Part shown: positions 56,289-64,000 of the stretch, piece after piece
How the letters are laid out: every line of letters starts with the position of its first letter
How positions within the stretch are numbered: position 1 is the stretch's first letter
DNA from: Chitinophaga sancti
GTDB lineage: Bacteria; Bacteroidota; Bacteroidia; Chitinophagales; Chitinophagaceae
Direction of reading: 5' to 3'
Length of the DNA: 64,000 bases
NCBI RefSeq assembly: GCF_034087045.1
Contig: NZ_CP139247.1
Location: 4,056,001-4,120,000, forward strand
Notes under the pieces: generated by a model
Seen by the model: the letters and a program-made list of their open reading frames with translations, nothing else
Databases searched by the model: none
What the model was told of the DNA's origin: nothing
Position numbers and translations under genes: made by a program

Positions 56289-57923
56289 ATGAAACGCTAC
56301 TATTTCCTCCTCATATTATTAACCGGCCTCGCTTGTAACAAGCAGCTGGAAGAATACAATCCATCGGGCCTCACCACCGACCAGGTATTCAGTACCCCCG
56401 AAGGTTTTGAAACACTGGTGAATGCCGTCTACACCTACAACCGCTGGTGGTATGGCAAAGAAGAGGGTTACAGCATCTCTGAAATGGGGACCGACCTCTG
56501 GACCAGCGGTACCGGCGATAAATACCCCGACATTACCCAATATATAAATTTACAGGCCAGCAATACCGTGATGAGCGGACTCTGGAAACAACTCTATGCC
56601 GCCATCAACCTGTGCAATACAGGCATTGGCCGTATTGACAAAGCAGGTTATACCGACGATGTCAAAAAGACACGCAATGCTGAACTTCATTTTATGCGCG
56701 CATTCTACTACTGGCATATCGTTGAAATGTGGGGCGGCGTACACTTCACAGTGGATGAAACCACAGGCGTCCAGACGACAGCTAATCGTACGCCTGCAGA
56801 TACATTTTACGCGCAGATATTCCGTGACCTGGATGTCGCTGTCAACGACCTGCCACTCACCACAACGGACTATGGCCGCGCTACCAAACCTGTTGCACAG
56901 GCTTTTCTGGCCAGAATGTGCCTGACCCGCAATCTCAACGAAAGAGCGGCTGTACTCGCTGACTCTGTTATTAACAATTATGGATATAGCTTACAGGCAA
57001 AATATGCTGATCTTTGGAGCATGAGCAACCTGCAGAATAAGGAAGTGGTGTGGGCTGTGAACTATATGAAAAACCTGGTCTACGATGACCGGGTTGATGC
57101 CACCCTTTATCCCAACGGCCACTCCCGTGGTGCCAACAATGGTCACCTCATGTTCATCATGAAATACGATGACCTGCCGGGTATGCAGCGCGACGTAGCC
57201 AATGGCCGTCCTTTCAACAGGTATATGCCATCACTCTTCCTGCTGAACCTGTTCAACGAAAAAGCAGATGCCCGTTATGCAGCTACCTTCAAACAGGTAT
57301 GGTATTGCAATAACCTGAATACTGCCCCAGCTGGTATGAAACTGGGCGATACCGCGATTGTGATCACTAAATATGCAGTCACCAACGCAGATACCGCCGG
57401 CAAAAAGTACAGAACGTACGACAGGAACCTGGTATATGCTACAAACGGCGGTGGTAAAGACCGTACGCACTATATTTCTCTACAGAAATTCGATGATCCT
57501 ACCCGTGCCTCCATGAATGAAGAAGAAAGCGCCCGCGATGCATTCATCATCCGGCTGGCCGAGATGTACCTGGTCGCAGCAGAAGCGCAGTTCAAACTGG
57601 GCAACAATGGCAAAGCTGCTGACTACATCAACGTAATCCGTAAAAGAGCCGCCATCGCCGGTCATGAAGCCGAGATGCTCATCACCGATGCTGACATTAC
57701 ACTCGACTTCATCCTCGATGAAAGAGCACGTGAACTGGCTGGCGAACAGTTAAGATGGTTCGATCTGAAACGTACCGGCAAACTGGAAGAACGTATTAAA
57801 AGCTACAGCCCTGATCCGGCTACCTACTTCCAGTCTTATCACAACCTGCGCCCGATTCCGCAGGATCAGATAGATGCCGTAACTAACAAAACTGAATTCA
57901 CTCAAAATCCTGGCTACCAATAA
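56289..57923 (+). CDS. SusD-like lipoprotein of the pectin locus
   Basis: The protein has 544 residues with a lipobox (LTGLAC, Cys at 16; CNKQLEEYNPSGLTTDQVFS). SusD signatures are PEGFETLVNAVYTYNRWWYG, the helical block NAELHFMRAFYYWHIVEMWGG, VAQAFLARMCLTRNL, and DFILDERARELAGEQLRWFDLKRTG near the end, followed by LRPIPQDQID and the final QNPGYQ. It is the binding partner of the SusC encoded just upstream. The operon continues with the CE12-GH28 gene 10 bases later. Confidence 0.95.
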   Translation: MKRYYFLLILLTGLACNKQLEEYNPSGLTTDQVFSTPEGFETLVNAVYTYNRWWYGKEEGYSISEMGTDLWTSGTGDKYPDITQYINLQASNTVMSGLWKQLYAAINLCNTGIGRIDKAGYTDDVKKTRNAELHFMRAFYYWHIVEMWGGVHFTVDETTGVQTTANRTPADTFYAQIFRDLDVAVNDLPLTTTDYGRATKPVAQAFLARMCLTRNLNERAAVLADSVINNYGYSLQAKYADLWSMSNLQNKEVVWAVNYMKNLVYDDRVDATLYPNGHSRGANNGHLMFIMKYDDLPGMQRDVANGRPFNRYMPSLFLLNLFNEKADARYAATFKQVWYCNNLNTAPAGMKLGDTAIVITKYAVTNADTAGKKYRTYDRNLVYATNGGGKDRTHYISLQKFDDPTRASMNEEESARDAFIIRLAEMYLVAAEAQFKLGNNGKAADYINVIRKRAAIAGHEAEMLITDADITLDFILDERARELAGEQLRWFDLKRTGKLEERIKSYSPDPATYFQSYHNLRPIPQDQIDAVTNKTEFTQNPGYQ

Positions 57924-57933
57924 ACTGTTACAG

Positions 57934-60120
57934 ATGAATATAAGACATTACTTACTGGTATTATTGTTACCGTTGATCAGCTGGATGCCGGCTGATCAAC
58001 CCCGTATTTTCCTGATTGGCGATTCCACGATGTCCAGCAAACCACTGGAAGATAATCCCGAAAGAGGTTGGGGCCAGCTGTTCCCGCAATTCCTGGATGG
58101 CATTGAAGTAAAGAACTATGCCGTGAATGGCAGGAGTACCAAAAGCTTCATCAATGAACATCGCTGGGATTCTGTTTTAGCACAGTTAAAAAAGGGTGAC
58201 TGGGTGCTCATCCAGTTTGGCCACAATGACCAGAAGAAAGAAGATTCCACCCGCTATGCAGCTCCGAACGGCGCGTACAAAGACAACCTGTTGCGCTTTG
58301 TAAAAGAAGCCCGGGCCAAAGGTGCCAACCCCGTACTCATCACACCTGTGATGCGACGTAAGTTTGACGACAAAGGCAACTTCGTGGACCAGCATGGGGA
58401 ATATCCCGGTGTAGTGAGGGCACTGGCCGCACAGTACAAAGTACCCCTCATCGACCTGCATAAAAGCAGTGAAGCCCTCATTGTACAACACGGTGTACAG
58501 GGTTCTGAAAAGCTATTTAAAACCACACCGGCAGGGCACTACACCAAATTGCCCGATGGGGTGACAGACAATACCCACTTTAACACCTACGGCGCTACCC
58601 TCGTAGCTGGCCTGGTGGCAAAGGAAATTCATGAGAAACACATTGGGCTGGATCCTTTTTTGAAAAAGACCGCTTTTGAAGGCAAATACCGCTTTGATCT
58701 GCCAGAGGTATATGAACCTCATTTCAGAAGAGATACGCTGAATATCCTGTCCTTTGGTGCCAAATCTGATGGTGTGACCCTCAATAGTCAGAGCATCAAT
58801 GCCGCTATCGATACCTGTAGCAACAGGGGGGGAGGGGTGGTAATGATCCCTTCCGGCTTATGGCTCACTGGCCCGATTGTATTAAAGAGCAATGTGAACC
58901 TTTACCTGGCGCCGAATTCCATCTTACAGTTTACAACCGATTTTTCCCAATACCCTTTAATAGAAACAACTTACGAGGGGCTTAAAGCCATGCGCTGCCA
59001 GGCCCCTCTTTCTGCCCTCAATGCGGAAAACATTGCGATCACCGGCAAAGGTATTCTCGATGGCGGTGGCGATGCATGGCGCATTGTCAAGAAAGATAAG
59101 CTGACAGAAAGCCAATGGAAGAAACTGACCACTTCCGGCGGTATCACCGGCGAAGACCAGAAGACCTGGTACCCGTCTGAGAAATCACAGAAAGGTTCGA
59201 AAACCCAGCAGGCGGGCGTGATCGCTCCCGGCAAAACCGCTGCTGATTACAATGATATCAAAGACTTCCTGCGCCCTAATATGATCAGCATCGCTTCCTG
59301 CAAATATGTATTGCTGGAAGGCGTAACTTTCCAGAACTCACCGGCCTGGTGTTTGCACCCATTATTGTGCGAACACATCACCCTGAGAAATGTATATGCA
59401 AAGAACCCATGGTATGCACAGAACGGCGATGGCCTTGATCTTGAATCCTGCCGTTTTGCACGTATCGAAGGCTGTACGTTCGATGTAGGTGATGATGGCA
59501 TCTGTATCAAATCCGGCAGAGATGAACAGGGTAGAAAAAGAGGCGTGCCTACGGCCGATGTGATCGTGAATAATTGTACGGTGTACCATGCACACGGTGG
59601 ATTCGTGATCGGTAGCGAAATGTCAGGCGGAGCGAACAATTTATATGTATCTGATTGTTCTTTCTTAGGCACCGATATCGGATTGCGTTTCAAAACAACC
59701 CGTGGCCGCGGTGGTATCGTAGAAAAGATCTACGTGAATAATATCAATATGGAAAACATTCCTGCGGAAGCCATCCTCTTTGATATGTACTACATGGCGA
59801 AAGATCCTGTAGTACTGGTAGGCGAGAAAAGAGAAGCTCCTAAGGTGGAGACGATCCCTGTTACAGATGGCACGCCCCGCTTCAGGGATTTTCATATCAA
59901 CAATGTGGTGTGTAATGGTGCGGCAAAGGCGATCTTTATCCGGGGCTTACCAGAAATGCCTATCAGTGATATCTACCTGAATAATATCACCATCAAAGCA
60001 GACAAAGCAGGTGATTGCATAGAAGGTAAAAACATTCAACTGACAAACGTAAAACTGCTCACTGCCGACAATGGCAAAATGAACGTGCAGGATAGCAAAG
60101 CAATAAAAATGGGAGACTAA
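57934..60120 (+). CDS. Fusion of a CE12-type pectin acetylesterase and a GH28 polygalacturonase
   Basis: The protein has 728 residues with a signal peptide (LLVLLLPLISWMPA). Residues about 24-240 form an SGNH esterase of the rhamnogalacturonan acetylesterase (CE12) type, with S31 in GDSTMS, N98 in GHNDQ, and D212/H215 in DNTHFN. After a short linker, residues about 265-720 form a GH28 right-handed beta-helix: SFGAKSDGVTLNSQSINAAID, D499 and D502 in NGDGLD, D520 and D521 in VGDDGI, H554 in HGGFVIGSEMSGG, and RFKTTRGRGG. It should deacetylate galacturonan and cut it in the periplasm or at the surface. It lies between SusD and GH105, and one base separates it from GH105. Confidence 0.92.
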   Translation: MNIRHYLLVLLLPLISWMPADQPRIFLIGDSTMSSKPLEDNPERGWGQLFPQFLDGIEVKNYAVNGRSTKSFINEHRWDSVLAQLKKGDWVLIQFGHNDQKKEDSTRYAAPNGAYKDNLLRFVKEARAKGANPVLITPVMRRKFDDKGNFVDQHGEYPGVVRALAAQYKVPLIDLHKSSEALIVQHGVQGSEKLFKTTPAGHYTKLPDGVTDNTHFNTYGATLVAGLVAKEIHEKHIGLDPFLKKTAFEGKYRFDLPEVYEPHFRRDTLNILSFGAKSDGVTLNSQSINAAIDTCSNRGGGVVMIPSGLWLTGPIVLKSNVNLYLAPNSILQFTTDFSQYPLIETTYEGLKAMRCQAPLSALNAENIAITGKGILDGGGDAWRIVKKDKLTESQWKKLTTSGGITGEDQKTWYPSEKSQKGSKTQQAGVIAPGKTAADYNDIKDFLRPNMISIASCKYVLLEGVTFQNSPAWCLHPLLCEHITLRNVYAKNPWYAQNGDGLDLESCRFARIEGCTFDVGDDGICIKSGRDEQGRKRGVPTADVIVNNCTVYHAHGGFVIGSEMSGGANNLYVSDCSFLGTDIGLRFKTTRGRGGIVEKIYVNNINMENIPAEAILFDMYYMAKDPVVLVGEKREAPKVETIPVTDGTPRFRDFHINNVVCNGAAKAIFIRGLPEMPISDIYLNNITIKADKAGDCIEGKNIQLTNVKLLTADNGKMNVQDSKAIKMGD

Positions 60121-60121
60121 A

Positions 60122-62008
60122 ATGAAAAGAACAGGCTTAATTTTTCTATTAGTTGTAGCTGCCACCATGCAGGGCAACGCGCAATCTGCTGCCCCGATGG
60201 CCACTACCGTCATGAGATTATGGAAAGACTCATTACAGGAAACCGGCAAAACACCTCACTGGACTTACGACCAGGGTGTAGTACTGGAAGGCTTTGCAGG
60301 CCTCTGGAAAAACACCGGTGATGGAAAGTATTTCCGGTTTATCCAGGAAGGCATTGATTCGTACATTGACAAAGAAGGTAATATCCGTACTTATAAACAG
60401 GATGATTACAACATCGATAATATCAAAAACGGCCGTGCTTTATTGTTGTTGTACAAAGTGACCAATGAAGAGAAATATAAACTGGCCGCTGAAAAGCTAA
60501 GGGAACAATTGCGCAAACAACCGCGTACAAATGCCGGTGGTTTCTGGCACAAAAAGCGCTACCCTTATCAGATGTGGTTAGATGGTTTATATATGGGTGA
60601 ACCTTTCTATGCAGAATACGCGGCTTTATTCCACGAGGATACTGCCTTCCGTGATATCACGAGACAATTCGTGCTCATGGAAACAAACAGCCGGGATGCG
60701 AAGACAGGCTTACTTTATCATGGCTATGATGAATCCCGCCAACAGAAATGGGCGGATAAGACCACAGGCCGCTCCCCAAATTTCTGGGGTAGGGCCATGG
60801 GCTGGTATGGCATGGCGCTCGTAGATGTATTGGAATATTATCCTGCCGGTCACCCGGGCAGAGACAGCCTGTTGCAGATCTTACAACGCTACGCCGCGGC
60901 TGTAAAGAAATACCAGGATCCTGCCAGCGGTGTCTGGTACCAGATCCTGGACAAGGCAGGAAAGAAAGGGAATTACCTTGAGGCCTCTGTAAGCAGTATG
61001 TTCGTGTACACACTGGCCAAAGGTATCCGCTTAGGTTACCTGCCTGAATCCTATTTAACCATCGCAAAAAAAGGATTCAACGGGATCAATAAACAATTCA
61101 TTCGTCCTGCTGCCGAAGGCGGCGTAAACCTCGAAGGTACTGTTACCGTAGGTGGCTTAGGTGGCGACCCTTACCGCGATGGCAGCTATGAATACTACCT
61201 GAGTGAAAAGGTGATCCAGAACGATCCCAAAGGTGTAGGCGCCTACATGCAGGCTGCCAATGAAATAGACCTGCTGGCTATACCTAAAACCGGCAAAGGG
61301 CTCACCATCACCATCGATAACTTCTTCAACCATGAAGTAAAAAGCAATGGCACCATCTGGCATTATGTATGGGATGAGATGGATAATGGGGGGTACTCCC
61401 TCTGGGGCGAAATCTTCCACAGCAAAGGTGTGCATACCGCCATGTTGCCTGCTGCACCTACAGCTGCAAATCTGGCAAAGACAAATATCTTACTGATCGT
61501 AGATCCTGATACAGAAAAGGAAACTGCAAAACCCAATTTCATGACGCCTGCTTATGCAGATGTGATTTATGACTGGGTAAAGAAAGGAGGTATCTTAGTC
61601 ATCCTGCAAAATGATAAAGGCAATGCTGAAATAGAAAAATTCAACACCCTTACAGAACGCTTCGGTATTCACTTCAATGAGGATAGCCGCAACCATGTAG
61701 AAGGAAAACAATTTGAGCAGGGGGCTTTATACCTGCCTGCAGGAAACCCTGTTTTTGCCCACACAAAGAAGATCTACATCAAAGAGATCTCGACGCTGAA
61801 ACTCTCGCCGCCTGCTACCTCCATCTTCAATGATAAAGGAGATGTGATCATGGCTGTGTCCAAAGTAGGCAAGGGTGCCGTCTTTGCCGTTGGCGATCCA
61901 TGGTTCTACAATGAATACCTTGATGGACGCAGACTCTCACCTGATTTTGAAAATTATCAGGCAGCAACTGATCTGGCAGATTGGATGATTCGGGAAGCAA
62001 AGAAATAA
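60122..62008 (+). CDS. GH105 unsaturated rhamnogalacturonyl hydrolase with a C-terminal DUF4350-like domain
   Basis: The protein has 628 residues with a signal peptide (GLIFLLVVAATMQGNAQ). The (alpha/alpha)6 barrel (about 30-380) shows D154 in QMWLDGLYMGEPFYAEY (matching the catalytic Asp of YteR), RAMGWYGMALVDVLEYYP and LEASVSSMFVYTLAKGI. The additional domain (about 395-625) resembles a DUF4350/ThuA-like class I glutamine-amidotransferase fold (NILLIVDPDTEKETA, WVKKGGILVILQ, GKGAVFAVGDPWFYNEYLDG), often attached to Bacteroidota GH105. It removes the unsaturated uronic acid left by pectin lyases. Its start is one base after the CE12-GH28 stop. Confidence 0.92.
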   Translation: MKRTGLIFLLVVAATMQGNAQSAAPMATTVMRLWKDSLQETGKTPHWTYDQGVVLEGFAGLWKNTGDGKYFRFIQEGIDSYIDKEGNIRTYKQDDYNIDNIKNGRALLLLYKVTNEEKYKLAAEKLREQLRKQPRTNAGGFWHKKRYPYQMWLDGLYMGEPFYAEYAALFHEDTAFRDITRQFVLMETNSRDAKTGLLYHGYDESRQQKWADKTTGRSPNFWGRAMGWYGMALVDVLEYYPAGHPGRDSLLQILQRYAAAVKKYQDPASGVWYQILDKAGKKGNYLEASVSSMFVYTLAKGIRLGYLPESYLTIAKKGFNGINKQFIRPAAEGGVNLEGTVTVGGLGGDPYRDGSYEYYLSEKVIQNDPKGVGAYMQAANEIDLLAIPKTGKGLTITIDNFFNHEVKSNGTIWHYVWDEMDNGGYSLWGEIFHSKGVHTAMLPAAPTAANLAKTNILLIVDPDTEKETAKPNFMTPAYADVIYDWVKKGGILVILQNDKGNAEIEKFNTLTERFGIHFNEDSRNHVEGKQFEQGALYLPAGNPVFAHTKKIYIKEISTLKLSPPATSIFNDKGDVIMAVSKVGKGAVFAVGDPWFYNEYLDGRRLSPDFENYQAATDLADWMIREAKK

Positions 62009-62073
62009 TCATCCTGGTAACCTGAAATTTTATCTGCACATCAATCCAAACTTCAAAATATCAAACTCATTAT

Positions 62074-63495
62074 ATGCAATTGTCTAAAAATCACGTAGCC
62101 CTCCCGGAGCTTCCTGAAAGGGTGCTGCAATTTGGTACCGGCGTGCTTCTCCGTGGTCTCCCTGATTATTTCATAGATAAAGCTAATAAAGCCGGCATTT
62201 TCAATGGCCGCATTGTCGTGATCAAATCAACTGACAAAGGTGGTACAGATGCCTTTGCTGCACAGGATAATCTCTATACACAATGTATACAAGGGATCCA
62301 TGCCGGACAGCCTGTTTCAGAACATGTTATTAATACTTCCATCAGCCGGGTGCTCTCCGCAGCATCGCAATGGTCAGAGATACTTGCCTGCGCAGAGAAC
62401 CCTGATATGGAGATCATTATATCCAATACAACCGAAGTCGGTATCAGTCTAACTGACGATGATATTCATGCAGATCCACCATCATCTTTCCCCGGAAAAT
62501 TGCTCGCGTTCTTACTGAAACGCTATCAGTTTAAACAGAAAGGAATGGTCATCATCCCTACAGAACTCATTCCTGACAATGGTACGAAACTGAAAAATAT
62601 CGTCCTTGAACAGGCGAAACGACACCATTTGGAGCAACCATTTATCCACTGGCTGGAAACGGAAAATCACTTCTGTAACTCGCTCGTAGATCGCATTGTA
62701 CCCGGTGCTTTGCCAAAAGAAGAACAGGCGGCGACAGAAAAACAACTTGGTTACGAAGACCAACTCATGATCATGTCTGAAGTCTATCGCCTATGGGCGA
62801 TAGAAACAGCAAGCGAAAAAGTAAAAAAGATACTATCTTTTGCTAAAGCAGATGAAGGTGTGGTACTCGCACCAGACATCAATGTATTCCGTGAATTGAA
62901 GTTGCGCTTATTGAATGGTACGCACACGCTCACCTGTGGTTTAGCACAGCTGGCCGGATTTGAAACGGTGCGCGAGGCAATGGAAGATACCGCTTTTGAA
63001 GCAGTGATTGCTGCCCTCATGCAACATGAAATCGTGCCTGCTATTACTGATATCAATATCCGTGAAGATGCTGCGCATCGCTTTGCTATCAGCGTATTGG
63101 ACCGCTTCCGCAATCCCTTCATCCAGCATCGCTGGCTCAGTATCACCATGCAGTATACGAGCAAAATGAAGATGCGTGTCATTCCCATTCTGAAGAAATA
63201 CTATCAGCATGTACATGAAGTACCTGCGTTACTGGCCATGGGTTTTGCTGCTTATCTGCTCACCATGAAGCAGGATATACAGGATGATCATGCTGCATAC
63301 TTCAAAGAGAAATGGGCGCAACTATCTCCTGAAGCGCTCGTACAGGAAGTACTGAAAAATGAAGCCTTATGGGGCGAAGACTTAACCAGGTACAAAGGTT
63401 TCGCTCAGGCTGTTACCGTCATGTTGAATAATTTAATCAATGAAGGAGCTGCTACCCTGATCAAACGGGTCGCTGCAGAAACAACCGTGATATGA
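62074..63495 (+). CDS. uxaB: Tagaturonate reductase (altronate oxidoreductase)
   Basis: The protein has 473 residues. The mannitol-dehydrogenase N-terminal NAD-binding part starts LPELPERVLQFGTGVLLRGL and has IIISNTTEVGISL, the family hallmark. The C-terminal domain has LVDRIVPG and KLRLLNGTHTLTCGLAQLAGFETVREAM. It reduces tagaturonate to altronate with NADH in the cytoplasm, the second step of galacturonate catabolism after UxaC. It overlaps uxaA by four bases (ATGA at 63492-63495), so the two are translationally coupled. It lies 65 bases after the GH105 gene. Confidence 0.95.
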   Translation: MQLSKNHVALPELPERVLQFGTGVLLRGLPDYFIDKANKAGIFNGRIVVIKSTDKGGTDAFAAQDNLYTQCIQGIHAGQPVSEHVINTSISRVLSAASQWSEILACAENPDMEIIISNTTEVGISLTDDDIHADPPSSFPGKLLAFLLKRYQFKQKGMVIIPTELIPDNGTKLKNIVLEQAKRHHLEQPFIHWLETENHFCNSLVDRIVPGALPKEEQAATEKQLGYEDQLMIMSEVYRLWAIETASEKVKKILSFAKADEGVVLAPDINVFRELKLRLLNGTHTLTCGLAQLAGFETVREAMEDTAFEAVIAALMQHEIVPAITDINIREDAAHRFAISVLDRFRNPFIQHRWLSITMQYTSKMKMRVIPILKKYYQHVHEVPALLAMGFAAYLLTMKQDIQDDHAAYFKEKWAQLSPEALVQEVLKNEALWGEDLTRYKGFAQAVTVMLNNLINEGAATLIKRVAAETTVI

Positions 63496-64000
63496 AAAGA
63501 AGTATTTTAAAAGTCCACCCGCACGACAATGTAGTGGTGGCATTAACCGACCTGAAAAAAGGAGAGACCGTACAGGATAATGGTCAGTCGTACACGCTGT
63601 ATGATGACGTGCCAGCCAAACATAAATTTACAGAAGCAGCCCTCAAAACAGGGGATCCTATCACCATGTATGGTGTACTCGTAGGCAGGGCAAAACAAGA
63701 TCTGCCTGCCGGTGCGAGGATAGGCACCAACAATGTACAACATGCTGCCAGTGATTTTCAGCTGGCAGCACAGCGCAAGACTGCCTGGCATCAGCCTGAT
63801 ATTGCGCATTGGAAAGACCGTACTTTCCAGGGGTATCATCGTGCAGATGGTAGCGTGGGCACAGGCAATTACTGGCTCGTGATACCCATGGTATTCTGCG
63901 AAAACAGGAATGTGGAAGTGCTGAAAGAAGCCCTCACAGATGCTTTGGGCTATGGCCGTCCTAAAAAATACGCCGCCTTTGCAAAACAACTGGCTACACA
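63492..64000 (+). CDS. uxaA: Altronate dehydratase, N-terminal part
   Basis: The frame starts at ATG 63492, four bases before the end of uxaB, and runs off the right edge; 169 residues are visible. It begins with a SAF-type domain (about 5-95; ILKVHPHDNVVVALTDLKKG, KHKFTEAALKTGDPITMYG, LPAGARIGTNNVQHA) and enters the dehydratase core with FQGYHRADGSVGTGNYWLVI, the family hallmark. UxaA dehydrates D-altronate to 2-keto-3-deoxygluconate, the next step after UxaB. Its presence completes the link between the pectin enzymes and central metabolism. Confidence 0.93.
   Translation, partial: MKRSILKVHPHDNVVVALTDLKKGETVQDNGQSYTLYDDVPAKHKFTEAALKTGDPITMYGVLVGRAKQDLPAGARIGTNNVQHAASDFQLAAQRKTAWHQPDIAHWKDRTFQGYHRADGSVGTGNYWLVIPMVFCENRNVEVLKEALTDALGYGRPKKYAAFAKQLAT

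Overview
The window looks like chromosomal DNA of a saprophytic Bacteroidota, most likely Chitinophaga or a close relative in Chitinophagaceae. The reasons are three SusC/SusD pairs, two very large hybrid two-component regulators of the propeller/AraC type, a chitinase with a type IX secretion tail, Bacteroidota-type promoters (TTTG, about 20 bases, then TAnnTTTG) and few clear Shine-Dalgarno sequences. I saw no rRNA or tRNA gene, CRISPR array, integrase or transposase. The genus is an inference from gene content.

Layout. Positions 1-4.0 kb (minus strand) hold the end of a DoxX/MauE-like membrane protein, a small coiled-coil protein, a REC-CRP response regulator with its PAS histidine kinase, and a secreted esterase. 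Positions 4.2-6.7 kb hold a GH19 chitinase with CBM5/12 modules and a small lipoprotein. Positions 6.9-31.3 kb form one polysaccharide utilization locus (PUL 1). It has a hybrid regulator, a GH31 enzyme, a GH2-acetylesterase fusion, a possible tiny membrane protein and SusC/SusD on the plus strand. These converge on a minus-strand operon of GH31-PA14, SusC, SusD and a surface lipoprotein. Positions 31.5-34.2 kb hold two YceI-like proteins flanking an outer-membrane barrel. Positions 34.3-41.3 kb hold a second hybrid regulator divergent from a GH95 fucosidase, with a possible small RNA in the spacer. Positions 41.5-46.9 kb hold two FtsX/MacB-type permeases, the collapsed remnant of a third, and a 53-bp tandem repeat that copies the end of a permease gene. 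Positions 47-50.2 kb hold a GlxA-type regulator, gapA and a LacI-type regulator. Positions 50.3-64 kb form a pectin locus (PUL 2): GH43, a surface-type coiled-coil protein, SusC, SusD, a CE12-GH28 fusion, GH105, uxaB and the start of uxaA.

How the genes fit together. PUL 2 reads as a nearly complete path: SusC/SusD import of pectin fragments, deacetylation and cleavage by CE12-GH28, removal of unsaturated uronic acid by GH105, then galacturonate catabolism through UxaB and UxaA. PUL 1 with the GH95 gene has two alpha-xylosidase-like GH31 enzymes, a GH2 domain, an acetylesterase and a fucosidase. This mix would suit acetylated, fucosylated xyloglucan side chains, but no endo-xyloglucanase is present here, so the substrate is a hypothesis.

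The least expected signals are non-coding or degenerate: six 11-bp repeats behind the GH95 gene, the 53-bp repeat, the permease remnant, a 20-bp palindrome between divergent permeases, a PurR/LacI-like palindrome inside a promoter spacer, and a promoter-hairpin unit that could make a roughly 170-nt RNA.
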